Of a stretch of 29,953 nucleotides of DNA, positions 1 to 8,529 are shown in pieces. The position numbers and the translations under genes were made by a program. Location: NCBI GenBank assembly GCA_902496665.1, contig CABVBU010000035.1:1-29953 (forward strand), written 5' to 3'. Every line of letters starts with the position of its first letter. Within the stretch, counting starts at the first letter, position 1. This DNA is from an uncultured Clostridium sp. Lineage in GTDB: Bacteria; Bacillota; Clostridia; Lachnospirales; Lachnospiraceae. The notes under the pieces are model-generated. The model was given only the letters and a program-made list of their open reading frames with translations. It was not told where the DNA came from and ran no database searches.

Positions 1-334
1 AGAAGTCGATGAAACGGCTCATCTGCTTCTTGAAGCAGTCACAGTTGTGCTGGATCGTCTCAACCGTCATCATGGTTCTCATATCGGAACGTCCGGACGG
101 ATCGCCGACCATGCCTGTGCCGCCGCCGATCAGCGCGATCGGCTTGTTTCCTGCCATCTGTAAGCGTTTCATTAAGCAGAGTGCCATGAAATGTCCGACA
201 TGAAGGCTGTCTGCGGTCGGGTCAAAGCCGATGTAGAATACGGCCTTTCCCTCGTTTACCATTTTACGGATCTCTTCTTCGTTTGTGACCTGCGCGATCA
301 GTCCGCGGGCCTTTAACTCTTCGTAAACTCCCAT
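1..334 (-). CDS. tyrS: Tyrosyl-tRNA synthetase, N-terminal part (gene runs off the left edge)
   Basis: Charges tRNA-Tyr with tyrosine in the cytosol; class I aminoacyl-tRNA synthetase. The 111 visible residues begin MGVYEELKARGLI and contain FYIGFDPTADSLHVGH, the TyrS version of the class I HIGH signature, then the LIGGGTGMVGDPSGRSD stretch typical of the tyrosine/ATP site. The ATG at 332-334 follows an AAAGGAG ribosome-binding site by about 8 nt, so the start is firm. The rest of the catalytic domain and the C-terminal RNA-binding domain lie outside the window. It is preceded by a tyrosine T-box leader, so expression should rise when uncharged tRNA-Tyr accumulates. Confidence 0.96.
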   Translation of the reverse strand, partial: MGVYEELKARGLIAQVTNEEEIRKMVNEGKAVFYIGFDPTADSLHVGHFMALCLMKRLQMAGNKPIALIGGGTGMVGDPSGRSDMRTMMTVETIQHNCDCFKKQMSRFIDF

Positions 335-500
335 TTTATTTACTCCTTTTCTGTAATTTTCTGCGGATATTTCATTTCATACCGCCTGTGCTGGTCTTTT
401 TAGACCTGTTATCCGGACGAAGCGCTCCTTCTCCTGCTGCCTGACTCTTTCAGTCTCTGTCCATCCCGTCAATTCCGGCACTGAACATTCTCCTTACAGG

Positions 501-833
501 TACAAAAAAGCCCCGTCCCTTGTTTCCCAAAAGGACGAGGCATGCGCTCGTGTTACCACCTGATGTTCCCGAAACGCTCGCACGCTCCGGCTCATGGAGT
601 CCTCATCATAAAAGACCCCGGCATTTCTAACGGGTGCCAGTTCCGTCACAGCCTACTCGCGTTCCGCCGGAATATCCGGTTCCCTCTTTCGGTGTGCAGC
701 TCCGGGATGTATTCAGAAAAAGAAGTCCGCGCGCCTCTCATCCACCGGCAGCTTTCTGTGCGGAGCAGATCCGATTCCTACTTGTTCCCTTCATCGCTTT
801 TCCATTATATACCGCATGTTTTAACGCGGCTAT
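501..833 (-). promoter_or_regulatory. Tyrosine T-box leader of tyrS with intrinsic terminator
   Basis: Read on the minus strand, the leader carries the conserved T-box sequence CAGGTGGTAACACGAGC (543-562). It is followed at once by a GC-rich hairpin, CCTCGTCC...GGACGGGG, and a T6 tract (501-541), which is the terminator that competes with the antiterminator. Upstream is a Stem I-like region containing CAGAAAGCTGCCGGTGGATGAGAGG. On its 3' side lies CTGAATACATCC, where TAC (709-711) fits a tyrosine specifier codon and so agrees with the downstream gene. T-boxes bind uncharged tRNA, which stabilises the antiterminator. The remaining 160 nt before tyrS (335-500) shows a small GGTCT/AGACC hairpin and nothing else recognisable. 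Confidence 0.93.
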
Positions 834-840
834 ATGGGTC

Positions 841-869
841 ATTATATGGAGATTCCGGAGCTTTGTCAA
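841..869 (-). promoter_or_regulatory. Consensus sigma-A promoter of the tyrS T-box transcript
   Basis: On the minus strand, TTGACA (864-869) and TATAAT (841-846) are separated by exactly 17 bp. This is a perfect match to the vegetative consensus, placing the transcript start near 834, just ahead of the T-box Stem I. A second TATAAT-like site at 804-809 has no good -35 box and lies inside the leader. Confidence 0.85.
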
Positions 870-924
870 GAGCGGAAGACCTGAAATTTTCACTTTCACT
901 TTCAGGCTTCTCCCGTCAAGCACC

Positions 925-953
925 TTGCCTTTCATTAATTTCAATGCTACAAT
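925..953 (+). promoter_or_regulatory. Promoter of the AAA-ATPase-like/PD-(D/E)XK gene
   Basis: TTGCCT (925-930), a 17 bp spacer and TACAAT (948-953) preceded by TGC, giving an extended -10. It lies about 40 bp upstream of the start codon and is divergent from the tyrS promoter, with only about 55 bp between the two -35 boxes. Confidence 0.6.
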
Positions 954-995
954 CAAACTAACAAAATCACGTCAATTCGGAGAGGAGGCATCATA

Positions 996-2594
996 ATGGG
1001 AAGATTTGTCAATCCGGATAACAGCGCATTCCAGGTCACACTCAATTCTAAGATCTATGTAGACAAAACCCGTCTGCTTGAATATACAAACAGTGTATTA
1101 GATACCATGGATGCTTATATCTGCAATAGCCGTCCCCGCAGATTTGGAAAGTCCGTCACTGCCAACATGCTCACCGCTTATTATAGTAAGGGCTGTGATT
1201 CTGAGAACATGTTTTCTGATTTAGAGATCAGTAAAGCTCCAGCTTTTAAAAAGCACCTGAATCGCTATGATGTGATTCATATCGATATTCAATGGTTCTT
1301 ATCAAATGTAGACAATGTAAATGATGTAGTTCCCTATATCACGCAAATGGTGCTGGCTGAACTTCGTGACATATATTCCAGCCAGCTTCCATCAGATGTG
1401 ATGACTCTTCCTGATGCCTTATCCCGTATCAAGGACTCTACTGGGCAAAAATTCATCGTGGTCATTGACGAATGGGATGTTCTTATCCGCGATGAAGCCG
1501 CGAACAAGAAAGTTCAGGCAGATTATATAAATTTCCTTCGCGGAATGTTTAAAGGAACTGAGCCAACAAAATACATCCAGTTGGCATATCTGACCGGCAT
1601 TTTACCGATCAAGAAGGAAAAGACGCAGTCCGCGCTCAATAACTTTGATGAGTTTACAATGCTGGAAGCCGGAATGCTTGCCCCCTGCATTGGATTTACC
1701 GAAGACGAGGTGAAGGCGCTCTGCGGAAAATATCACAGAGATTTTGAAAAAGTCAAACGCTGGTACGACGGCTATCTTCTGGAAGACTATCAGGTATATA
1801 ATCCCAAAGCAGTCGTCAGCGTCATGACAAAAGGAAAATTCCGAAGTTACTGGTCCGAGACCGGCTCCTACGAGGCGATCATTCCGCTTATCAACATGAA
1901 CTTTGACGGTCTGAAAACTGCAATCATCGAAATGCTTTCCGGAGCGTCTGTTCCAGTCAACACAGTAACTTTTAAAAATGATACGGTAAGCTTTAAGAGC
2001 AAAGATGATGTTCTCACATACCTGATCCATCTCGGTTATCTCGGCTTTGACCAAAATAGCGGCATGGCATTTATTCCAAACGAAGAGATCCGTCAGGAGC
2101 TTTCCATCGCAACCAGCAGTGTAAAATGGGATGAGCTTATCACTTTTCAGCAGGAATCAGAAAAGCTTTTAAATGCTACATTGAATTCCGATTGTAATGC
2201 TGTCTCTTCCCAGATTGAGAAGATCCACAATGAATTTGTTCCGGCTCTCCAATACAATCATGAGAATTCACTCAGCGGAGTCATTGCGATCGCCTATCTG
2301 AGTTCCATGCGCTATTATTTCAAACCGATCCGTGAATTCCCGACCGGCCGCGGTTTTGCCGATTTCGTTTATATTCCAAAACCGGAGTACAAAGACAATT
2401 ACCCCGCATTTGTGGTGGAACTCAAATGGAATAAAAGTGCTGAAACTGCGATCAGTCAGATAAAAGTACGCCGCTATCCTGATTCCATTCTGAATTATAC
2501 AGGAAATCTCTTATTAGTTGGTATCAACTATTCAGAGACGACGAAAGAACATCAATGCCTAATCGAACATTATGTCAAGACTGGCAATTTCTGA
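996..2594 (+). CDS. AAA-ATPase-like protein with C-terminal PD-(D/E)XK nuclease-type domain
   Basis: A 532-residue protein of the family often annotated as 'AAA-ATPase-like/DUF1703', common in many copies in gut anaerobes; its cellular role is not established. The N-terminus carries a Walker A-like RPRRFGKS (Lys52), then a Walker B-like FIVVIDEWD near residue 155 and LTGILPIKK near 205. The C-terminal region has the PD-(D/E)XK pattern: Asp456 in FADFVYIP and Glu475-x-Lys477 in FVVELKWNKS, followed by the typical AISQIK helix. The ATG follows GAGAGGAGG by about 8 nt. Codon use is clearly AT-richer than the uracil permease and peptidase downstream, and the gene is monocistronic with its own promoter, consistent with recent acquisition. 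A nuclease activity is inferred from the fold only. Confidence 0.85.
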   Translation: MGRFVNPDNSAFQVTLNSKIYVDKTRLLEYTNSVLDTMDAYICNSRPRRFGKSVTANMLTAYYSKGCDSENMFSDLEISKAPAFKKHLNRYDVIHIDIQWFLSNVDNVNDVVPYITQMVLAELRDIYSSQLPSDVMTLPDALSRIKDSTGQKFIVVIDEWDVLIRDEAANKKVQADYINFLRGMFKGTEPTKYIQLAYLTGILPIKKEKTQSALNNFDEFTMLEAGMLAPCIGFTEDEVKALCGKYHRDFEKVKRWYDGYLLEDYQVYNPKAVVSVMTKGKFRSYWSETGSYEAIIPLINMNFDGLKTAIIEMLSGASVPVNTVTFKNDTVSFKSKDDVLTYLIHLGYLGFDQNSGMAFIPNEEIRQELSIATSSVKWDELITFQQESEKLLNATLNSDCNAVSSQIEKIHNEFVPALQYNHENSLSGVIAIAYLSSMRYYFKPIREFPTGRGFADFVYIPKPEYKDNYPAFVVELKWNKSAETAISQIKVRRYPDSILNYTGNLLLVGINYSETTKEHQCLIEHYVKTGNF

Positions 2595-2663
2595 TCAAAA
2601 CCGTGTGTTTCTTAATTTTTCAACAGATACCATTGCCAACATCAATCTGCAGCTTCGTATAAA

Positions 2664-2690
2664 CGGGCGGCCTGTTTTTTAGGCTGCCCG
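2664..2690 (+). terminator. Hairpin downstream of the AAA/PD-(D/E)XK gene, possible terminator
   Basis: CGGGCGGCCT and AGGCTGCCCG form a stem of about 10 bp (one G-T pair) around a T-rich loop, 70 bp after the stop codon. The downstream tract is only weakly T-rich (CTGTTTATCA), so termination may be inefficient or rely on other signals. Confidence 0.45.
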
Positions 2691-2773
2691 CTGTTTATCA
2701 CCGTTCTTAAACTTTCTTCCCACTTTTCCATACTGTTTCATATCCTTTCCTGCAATTTCCCCCTGATTTTTTC

Positions 2774-2801
2774 TGGACAAATAACAGGAATGTGATAGAA
2801 T
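2774..2801 (+). promoter_or_regulatory. Promoter of uraA
   Basis: TGGACA (2774-2779), 16 bp, TAGAAT (2796-2801), about 75 bp before the uraA start. The leader between them has an imperfect GCCTG/CAGGC hairpin (about 2811-2838). I see no PyrR-binding loop, purine-riboswitch core or terminator in it. Confidence 0.55.
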
Positions 2802-2878
2802 AGAAAAAATGCCTGAACCCGGAAATCCATGGACAGGCGCAAATACTAAAAACCACTCATCACCTAAGGAGGTCCCGT

Positions 2879-4132
2879 ATGGAAAGCCATAAGATCATCC
2901 AGGTGGACGAAAAGGTTCCCTTTAACCTTTTGATTCCCCTGAGCATCCAGCACATGTTCGCCATGTTCGGCGCATCCGTTCTCGTTCCGTTCTTATTCGG
3001 AATCAATCCCGCGATCGTTCTTTTCATGAACGGTGTCGGAACACTCATGTTTATCTTTATCACAAAGGGAAAAGCTCCCGCCTATCTCGGTTCCAGTTTC
3101 GCATTTCTCGCCCCGGCCGGCATCGTAATCGCAAAATTCGGTTATGAATATGCCCTCGGCGGATTCGTTGCCGTCGGTTTCGTCGGATGTATCCTCGCGT
3201 TCATCATTTATAAGATCGGATATAAGTGGATCGACGTCGTTCTCCCGCCAGCTGCCATGGGTCCGGTCGTAGCCCTGATCGGATTGGAGCTCTCTTCCAG
3301 CGCAGCAAGCAATGCGGGACTCCTGGACGAGACCATTGATCCGAAGAATCTGATCGTGTTCCTCGTGACACTTGGCTTTGCCGTTTTCGGTTCTGTCCTG
3401 TTCCGGGGATTTTTATCTGTCATCCCGATCCTGATCGCCGTGATCGCCGGATATGTCGCTGCCATTGCATGCGGAATCGTTGATTTCTCTGCAGTTGCCG
3501 CTGCCCCGGTCTTTGCGGTCCCAAACTTCACTGCTCCAAAATTTAATATGGAGGCGATCATGATCATAATGCCGGTCATCCTTGTCATCACCTCCGAGCA
3601 TATCGGGCATCAGGTCGTAACAAGCAAGATCGTCGGCCGCGACCTCTTAAAGGATCCGGGACTTCACCGCAGCATCTTCGGAGACAACTTCTCCACCATG
3701 GTATCCGGTCTCATCGGCTCCGTACCGACGACCACCTACGGTGAGAACATCGGCGTCATGGCTGTCACAAAGGTTTACAGTGTTCAGGTCATCGCCGGAG
3801 CAGCCGTGATCTCCATCATCTGCTCCTTCATCGGCAAATTATCGACCCTGATCCAGACGATCCCGGGTCCGGTCATCGGCGGAATCTCCTTCCTGCTCTA
3901 CGGTATGATCGGAACCTCCGGTCTCCGCATTCTGGTCGACTCCAAGGTCGACTACGGCAAAAACAGGAATCAGGCCCTGACCGCCGTGATCTTCGTAACC
4001 GGTCTCTCCGGGATCAAAGTAAACTTCGGCAATGTGCAGCTCACCGGCATGGTTCTGGCGTGCGTTGTGGGTATGATCTTAAGCCTGATCTTCTATGTTT
4101 TTGATAAGATGAAGCTTACAAATGATCAGTAA
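2879..4132 (+). CDS. uraA: Uracil permease (NCS2 nucleobase:cation symporter)
   Basis: Integral membrane symporter importing uracil for pyrimidine salvage. The 417-residue sequence aligns by eye along its length with E. coli UraA: IQHMFAMFGASVLVPFLFG near the N-terminus, SEHIGHQVV with Glu240, DPGLHRS, and TTTYGENIGVMAVTKVYS with Glu289. These acidic residues correspond to the substrate-binding Glu241 and Glu290 of E. coli UraA. Around 12-14 hydrophobic segments are visible. The ATG follows AAGGAGG by 6 nt. It stands alone with its own promoter. A xanthine/urate specificity is less likely because the binding motifs follow the uracil subfamily. Confidence 0.93.
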   Translation: MESHKIIQVDEKVPFNLLIPLSIQHMFAMFGASVLVPFLFGINPAIVLFMNGVGTLMFIFITKGKAPAYLGSSFAFLAPAGIVIAKFGYEYALGGFVAVGFVGCILAFIIYKIGYKWIDVVLPPAAMGPVVALIGLELSSSAASNAGLLDETIDPKNLIVFLVTLGFAVFGSVLFRGFLSVIPILIAVIAGYVAAIACGIVDFSAVAAAPVFAVPNFTAPKFNMEAIMIIMPVILVITSEHIGHQVVTSKIVGRDLLKDPGLHRSIFGDNFSTMVSGLIGSVPTTTYGENIGVMAVTKVYSVQVIAGAAVISIICSFIGKLSTLIQTIPGPVIGGISFLLYGMIGTSGLRILVDSKVDYGKNRNQALTAVIFVTGLSGIKVNFGNVQLTGMVLACVVGMILSLIFYVFDKMKLTNDQ

Positions 4133-4202
4133 AGGAAATTGTTCTCTGACGATATTTTCTATACAAACTATACTTACAGAATTATTTGTTTTCTCTGTTT
4201 TA

Positions 4203-4242
4203 TTTACAAACTTTCTTTTTCGCGCTATGATATTTCTATCAT
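4203..4242 (+). promoter_or_regulatory. Promoter of the M20 peptidase gene with overlapping dyad
   Basis: TTTACA (4203-4208), 17 bp, TATGAT (4226-4231). A small palindrome, ATGATA-tttc-TATCAT (4227-4242), covers the -10 box and the likely start site. It could be an operator, but it is short and AT-rich. Confidence 0.55.
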
Positions 4243-4269
4243 ATATGAAACGAAAGGATGGTTCCCAAC

Positions 4270-5532
4270 ATGAAAGAAGCGATTCAGACACTTTTAACGT
4301 CCGACAAGATGACTCATGCCTTCGAATACCTGAAACAGGATGAAGCGCACACCATCGACCAGCAGATCGAGCTCGTTCAGATTTCCTCCTTCAGCCCCTT
4401 TGAGGAGAAGCGCGCGATCCGTTTTAAAGAGCTTCTGACCGAGGCAGGTCTTGATCCGGTGATGGACGAGGTCCACAACGTGTACGCCCATATCCATGGA
4501 ACCGGAGACGGTCCGACTCTCTATGTCTCCGCTCATCTGGATACCGTATTCCCGCCGGAAACTCCACTCCCGGTAAAACGCGAAGGGACAAAGATCTACG
4601 CACCGGGAATCGGCGATGATACCCGCGGACTGGCTGAGATCCTTACTCTGGCAAGAGCCATCAAGGAATCCGGCTTAAAACCGGTCGGTGATATCATCAT
4701 CGGCGGCAACGTCGGTGAGGAAGGTCTCGGAGACCTCCGCGGCATGCGCCACTTCTTCTCGAAAAACGCGGACAAGGTTGACGGTTTTATCTCCGTTGAC
4801 GGTGCAGGCTGCCTGATCTGCCACGGCGGCACCGGAAGCCACCGCTACGAGGTAACCTTCCGCGGACCGGGCGGACATTCCTTCGGCGCCTTCGGCCTTG
4901 TAAACCCGATCTTTGCCATGGGCCGCGCGATCTCCTATATCTCTGAGCTCCGCACCCCGAGAGAACCGAAAACTACCTTCTCCGTCGGTGTCGTAAACGG
5001 CGGAACCTCCATCAATGCCATCGCGTATGAGTGTTCCATGCTTGTCGATATCCGTTCCAACGGTTTAAAGGAGCTTGAAGAGCTTGATGCAAAGCTTCAG
5101 GAGTGCATCAAACGTGCCGTTGAGGATGAAAATAACCGTTGGGAAACCGAGCGTTCCTACGAAGAATCTAAGGACAGCTTCGATCACAACGGACGTATCA
5201 CTGTGGAAGTAAAACAGATCGGAAACCGTCCGGCGGGAAGCCAGCCGAAGGATTGTGAGATCGTGAGCGCGGCGGCAGCAGCCTTTGAGGCATGCAACGA
5301 GACTGTAGAATATGAAAGCGCAGGAAGTACCGATGCCAATATCCCGATCAGCCTTGGAATCCCTGCGATCTGCGTCGGCGGAGGCGGAAAAGGCGGTGCC
5401 TGCCATTCCGTTGACGAGTGGTATGACAGCAAAGACGCCTACAAGGGATCTCAGAGAGTCCTTGCGGCGATCTTCGCGCTTGTGGGACTCGATGGGGTAA
5501 GTGAGCCGCTTCTTTCCAAGAGGAAAAAATAA
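4270..5532 (+). CDS. M20-family metallopeptidase/amidohydrolase
   Basis: Di-zinc hydrolase of the M20/M25/M40 clan (peptidase T, ArgE, DapE relatives), cytosolic, 420 residues. Expected metal and catalytic residues are present: SAHLDTV with His89 and Asp91, GIGDDTRG with bridging Asp117, GNVGEEGLGD with the Glu150/Glu151 pair, and a C-terminal GACHSVDEW supplying the last His. GPGGHSFGAFG marks the inserted dimerisation domain. ATG 4270 is preferred over ATG 4258 because GAAAGGATGG (4251-4260) is then a ribosome-binding site at proper spacing, whereas ATG 4258 lies inside it. Substrate is not determinable; it could be a dipeptide or an N-acyl amino acid. Confidence 0.88.
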   Translation: MKEAIQTLLTSDKMTHAFEYLKQDEAHTIDQQIELVQISSFSPFEEKRAIRFKELLTEAGLDPVMDEVHNVYAHIHGTGDGPTLYVSAHLDTVFPPETPLPVKREGTKIYAPGIGDDTRGLAEILTLARAIKESGLKPVGDIIIGGNVGEEGLGDLRGMRHFFSKNADKVDGFISVDGAGCLICHGGTGSHRYEVTFRGPGGHSFGAFGLVNPIFAMGRAISYISELRTPREPKTTFSVGVVNGGTSINAIAYECSMLVDIRSNGLKELEELDAKLQECIKRAVEDENNRWETERSYEESKDSFDHNGRITVEVKQIGNRPAGSQPKDCEIVSAAAAAFEACNETVEYESAGSTDANIPISLGIPAICVGGGGKGGACHSVDEWYDSKDAYKGSQRVLAAIFALVGLDGVSEPLLSKRKK

Positions 5533-5572
5533 GCTCCGCGCCAAAATACCTTTTGTCTCCAACATCATAATA

Positions 5573-5640
5573 TAAAACAGCATGCCGTAAAGTCTCCTGT
5601 AAGTCCTGCTTACAAGCGTTCTTCCCGACATGCTGTTTTA
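5573..5640. terminator. Bidirectional terminator between the M20 peptidase and atpC
   Basis: Convergent genes end here. AAAACAGCATG (from 5575) pairs with CATGCTGTTTT (to 5639), with an inner GTAAG/CTTAC hairpin, giving a branched palindrome. T-rich flanks on both sides suit termination of both transcripts. Confidence 0.75.
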
Positions 5641-5668
5641 TTTTCCACTGCGTTTCACAGTTCTATCT

Positions 5669-6073
5669 TTAGTTTCCATCCACCAGCGACAGTCTTACCA
5701 GCGCCCGCTTCAACGCGGCTTCTGCGCGGTCAATATCGGTCTGTGGATTCTTTTCCGCCAGACGTCTCTCTGCGCGGATCCTGGCTTCATTGGCTCTCTT
5801 GCCATCGATGTTTTCCGGCCACTCGCAGGCTTCCGCGAGGATCGTTACCTTCTCCGGCAGGATCTGTAAAAATCCGGATAGCAGCGCCGCTTTTTTCACG
5901 CCGTCTGCCCCGTGGATCTTAAGAACGCCCGGCGCAACCGCGACGACCATCGGGATATGCTTCGGATAGATTCCGGCTTCCCCGTCTGCCGTGTTGAGCT
6001 CCACCATCGAAACCTCTCCGTCGAAAAACGCCTCATCCGGCGTAACGATCTGAAGTCTCATCATTTCCGCCAT
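5669..6073 (-). CDS. atpC: ATP synthase F1 epsilon subunit
   Basis: Central-stalk subunit coupling F1 rotation and regulating ATPase activity. The 134 residues give the expected beta-sandwich (LQIVTPDEAFFDGEVSMVELNTADGEAGIYPKHIPMV) and a C-terminal helical hairpin (ERRLAEKNP...AEAALKRALVRL). The start is ATG 6073 (MAEMMRLQ), 7 nt after AGGGGG; a GTG at 6079 is nearly in contact with that site and is unlikely. It is the last gene of the operon, 11 nt after atpD, and transcription ends at the palindrome at 5573-5640. Confidence 0.96.
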   Translation of the reverse strand: MAEMMRLQIVTPDEAFFDGEVSMVELNTADGEAGIYPKHIPMVVAVAPGVLKIHGADGVKKAALLSGFLQILPEKVTILAEACEWPENIDGKRANEARIRAERRLAEKNPQTDIDRAEAALKRALVRLSLVDGN

Positions 6074-6084
6074 GTCCACACCCC

Positions 6085-7476
6085 CTATTTCACGCGGGCG
6101 AGAACATCATCAATATTTCCTGCGTTGAGGAACAGATTCTCCGGAATATCGTCATGCTTACCTTCGAGGATCTCCTTGAAGCCCTGAATCGTCTCGGAAA
6201 GCGGAACATAACGGCCTTCCAGACCGGTAAACTGTCCGGCTACGAAGAACGGCTGGGATAAGAATCTCTGGATCTTTCTCGCACGGGATACGGTAAGCTT
6301 ATCTTCCTCGGAAAGCTCATCCATACCGAGCATTGCGATAATATCCTGAAGCTCCTTATATCTCTGCAGCACTTCCTGTACACCGCGGGCAACCTTATAA
6401 TGTTCCTCACCAACAATACGCGGATCAAGGATACGGGACGTAGACTCAAGCGGATCTACAGCCGGATAAATACCAAGCTCTACGATAGAACGGCTGAGTA
6501 CGGTTGTCGCGTCCAGATGGGTAAAGGTATTTGCCGGAGCCGGGTCTGTTAAGTCATCGGCCGGAACGTAAACTGCCTGTACAGATGTGATGGAACCGTT
6601 CTTTGTGGAGGTGATCCGCTCCTGAAGGGCACCCATCTCTGTCTGTAAGGTCGGCTGATAACCTACGGCTGACGGCATACGTCCGAGCAGCGCTGATACC
6701 TCGGAACCAGCCTGGCTGAAACGGAAGATATTGTCGATGAATAACAGCACATCTTTTCCGCCTTCGTCACGGAAATATTCTGCCATGGTAAGACCGGTAA
6801 GGCCCACACGCATACGGGATCCCGGTGGTTCGTTCATCTGGCCGAACACCATGGTCGTCTTATTGATAACGCCCGAATCGGACATCTCATAGTAAAGGTC
6901 ATTTCCCTCACGGGTACGCTCACCAACGCCTGTAAATACGGAATATCCGCCGTGCTCTGTCGCAATATTTCGGATCAGCTCCTGAATCAGAACGGTCTTA
7001 CCTACACCGGCACCGCCGAACAGACCGATTTTTCCGCCTTTCTGGTACGGGCAGAGAAGGTCAACGACCTTGATACCTGTCTCAAGGATCTCTGTCTCTG
7101 TGGACTGTTCCTCAAAGCTCGGGGCTTTGCGATGAATCGGGAGCTTTTTCTCCGTCTTCGGAGCTTCTTTATTGTCGATCGGCTGTCCCAGAACATTGAA
7201 AATTCTTCCAAGTGTCTGCTCACCGACCGGCACCATGATCGGTCCGCCGGTCGCTACGGCATCCATGCCGCGGACAAGACCGTCGGTGGGACCGAGAGCG
7301 ATGCATCTTACCGTATCATCACCGAGATGCTGGGCAACCTCAACCGTGAGGACCCCTCCATCCTTTGTGGTGATCTCAATGGCGTCATTGATCTCAGGCA
7401 GCCCGCCCTGGGGAAATTTGATATCCAGAACGGCACTGATGACCTGAGTAATTTTACCAATGTTTTTCTCTGCCAT
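6085..7476 (-). CDS. atpD: ATP synthase F1 beta subunit (catalytic)
   Basis: Catalytic nucleotide-binding subunit of F1, 463 residues, usual length. It has Walker A GGAGVGKT, the GERTREGNDLYYEM block, Walker B LLFIDNIFRFSQAG and the DELSEED-like LGMDELSEEDKLTV near the C-terminus. The start is ATG 7476 (MAEKNIGKITQV), 7 nt after AAGGAG; the upstream in-frame ATG at 7500 lacks a ribosome-binding site and adds MIETRRSE, foreign to the family. A 162 nt gap with a long inverted repeat separates it from atpG. Confidence 0.98.
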   Translation of the reverse strand: MAEKNIGKITQVISAVLDIKFPQGGLPEINDAIEITTKDGGVLTVEVAQHLGDDTVRCIALGPTDGLVRGMDAVATGGPIMVPVGEQTLGRIFNVLGQPIDNKEAPKTEKKLPIHRKAPSFEEQSTETEILETGIKVVDLLCPYQKGGKIGLFGGAGVGKTVLIQELIRNIATEHGGYSVFTGVGERTREGNDLYYEMSDSGVINKTTMVFGQMNEPPGSRMRVGLTGLTMAEYFRDEGGKDVLLFIDNIFRFSQAGSEVSALLGRMPSAVGYQPTLQTEMGALQERITSTKNGSITSVQAVYVPADDLTDPAPANTFTHLDATTVLSRSIVELGIYPAVDPLESTSRILDPRIVGEEHYKVARGVQEVLQRYKELQDIIAMLGMDELSEEDKLTVSRARKIQRFLSQPFFVAGQFTGLEGRYVPLSETIQGFKEILEGKHDDIPENLFLNAGNIDDVLARVK

Positions 7477-7522
7477 CTCACTTCTCCTTGTCTCTATCAT
7501 AACTATTCAGCCACTCAGGCCA

Positions 7523-7590
7523 GAGGTAAAAATCCATTCCAGCACATCATGCCGACTGATTTCTGTCTCCTGTATGCTGTCTTTTACCTC
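7523..7590. repeat. Long inverted repeat in the atpG-atpD gap
   Basis: Perfect 9 bp arms GAGGTAAAA (7523-7531) and TTTTACCTC (7582-7590), with an inner AGCA/TGCT pairing (7541-7544 and 7574-7577). Its left part GTAAAAATCCATTC (7526-7539) is identical to 14 nt of the palindromic element at 14793, so it may be a divergent copy of the same family. In the mRNA it would fold between atpG and atpD. Confidence 0.5.
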
Positions 7591-7638
7591 CAGCACCGCA
7601 AGTACGCAAGTTTGCCAAATAATTACTCATATTTCTTT

Positions 7639-8514
7639 TTAACCATCGATGGCATTCGCGCCCGCGATGATCTCTGTCAACTCCTGAGTGATGGAGCCCT
7701 GACGCGCGCGGTTGTACTGCAGCGACAGTTTTCCGATCATCTCTTCCGCGTTGTTCGTCGCCGAATCCATTGCGGTCATTCTCGCGCCGTTCTCACTGGC
7801 AACGGCCTCTAAGAATGCCCCGTAGATCAGGCTGCTCACATATTTCGGAATAATTGCGTCCAGAACTTCGTCCTCGTCCGGCTCATAGTTCATGATGAGA
7901 AGATCCTGCTTTTCTTCTTTTACTTCGCCCTTCGGCCCTGCTGCCGCAAGATCCACCGGAAGAAGCTTTAAGAACGTCGGGATCTGGCTTACGGTATTTT
8001 TGAACGCCGTGTACGCCAGATAGATCTCTCCGATCTCATTCTTCTCAAACATGGCTAAAAGCTCTTTTGAGATCTGCTGCGCGTCGGAGTAGAGCGGCTC
8101 GTCGATCACGTCGGAGTAATCCGCTTTGATCTCATAGCCTTTCCTTGAAAGTCCGTCGCGTCCTTTCCGCCCGATCGCGAAGATGAGGGCGTCCTCTTTC
8201 GGGATCCCGCTCTCCGTCACGAGACGGATAATGTTGGAGTTATATCCGCCGGCAAGTCCGCGATTGGAAGAAACGACGATAACTGCCTTTTTCTTCGAAT
8301 CCCCGCTCTTTAAATAGCGGTGCCGGATCCCGGTTGATTTCTTCAGCATCTCCTGGATCGTCTGGTACATCAGATTGAAGTACAGTCTTGAATTTTCCGC
8401 CTTCGTTCTGGATTTCTGGAGTTTTACAGTGGCAACAAGTTTCATGGCTTTGGTAATCTGCTCGGTACTCTCAATACTGGATTTCCTTCGTTTAATATCT
8501 CTCATGGTTGCCAT
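7639..8514 (-). CDS. atpG: ATP synthase F1 gamma subunit
   Basis: Rotor shaft of F1, 291 residues. Typical N-terminus (MATMRDIKRRKSSIESTEQI, then TKAMKLVATVKLQKS) and C-terminus (MTAMDSATNNAEEMIGKLSL, YNRARQGSITQELTEIIAGA), which form the coiled-coil shaft; the middle Rossmann-like part includes VVSSNRGLAGGYNSN. The ATG is preceded by an AGGTGATG ribosome-binding site. It follows atpA by 15 nt. Confidence 0.97.
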   Translation of the reverse strand: MATMRDIKRRKSSIESTEQITKAMKLVATVKLQKSRTKAENSRLYFNLMYQTIQEMLKKSTGIRHRYLKSGDSKKKAVIVVSSNRGLAGGYNSNIIRLVTESGIPKEDALIFAIGRKGRDGLSRKGYEIKADYSDVIDEPLYSDAQQISKELLAMFEKNEIGEIYLAYTAFKNTVSQIPTFLKLLPVDLAAAGPKGEVKEEKQDLLIMNYEPDEDEVLDAIIPKYVSSLIYGAFLEAVASENGARMTAMDSATNNAEEMIGKLSLQYNRARQGSITQELTEIIAGANAIDG

Positions 8515-8529
8515 GATACATCACCTGCC

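Noticed and set aside
804..809. TATAAT on the minus strand as an alternative tyrS -10 box
   Set aside because: It has no -35 box at suitable distance and falls inside the leader of the perfect TTGACA-17-TATAAT promoter at 841-869.
542..996. Plus-strand ORFs of 120 and 139 codons upstream of the AAA/PD-(D/E)XK gene
   Set aside because: They are antisense to the T-box leader and tyrS promoter; the translated sequence is low-complexity and has no family.
6952..7812. 286-codon plus-strand ORF across atpD and atpG
   Set aside because: It is an antisense shadow of two firmly identified ATP synthase genes and lacks a start signal.
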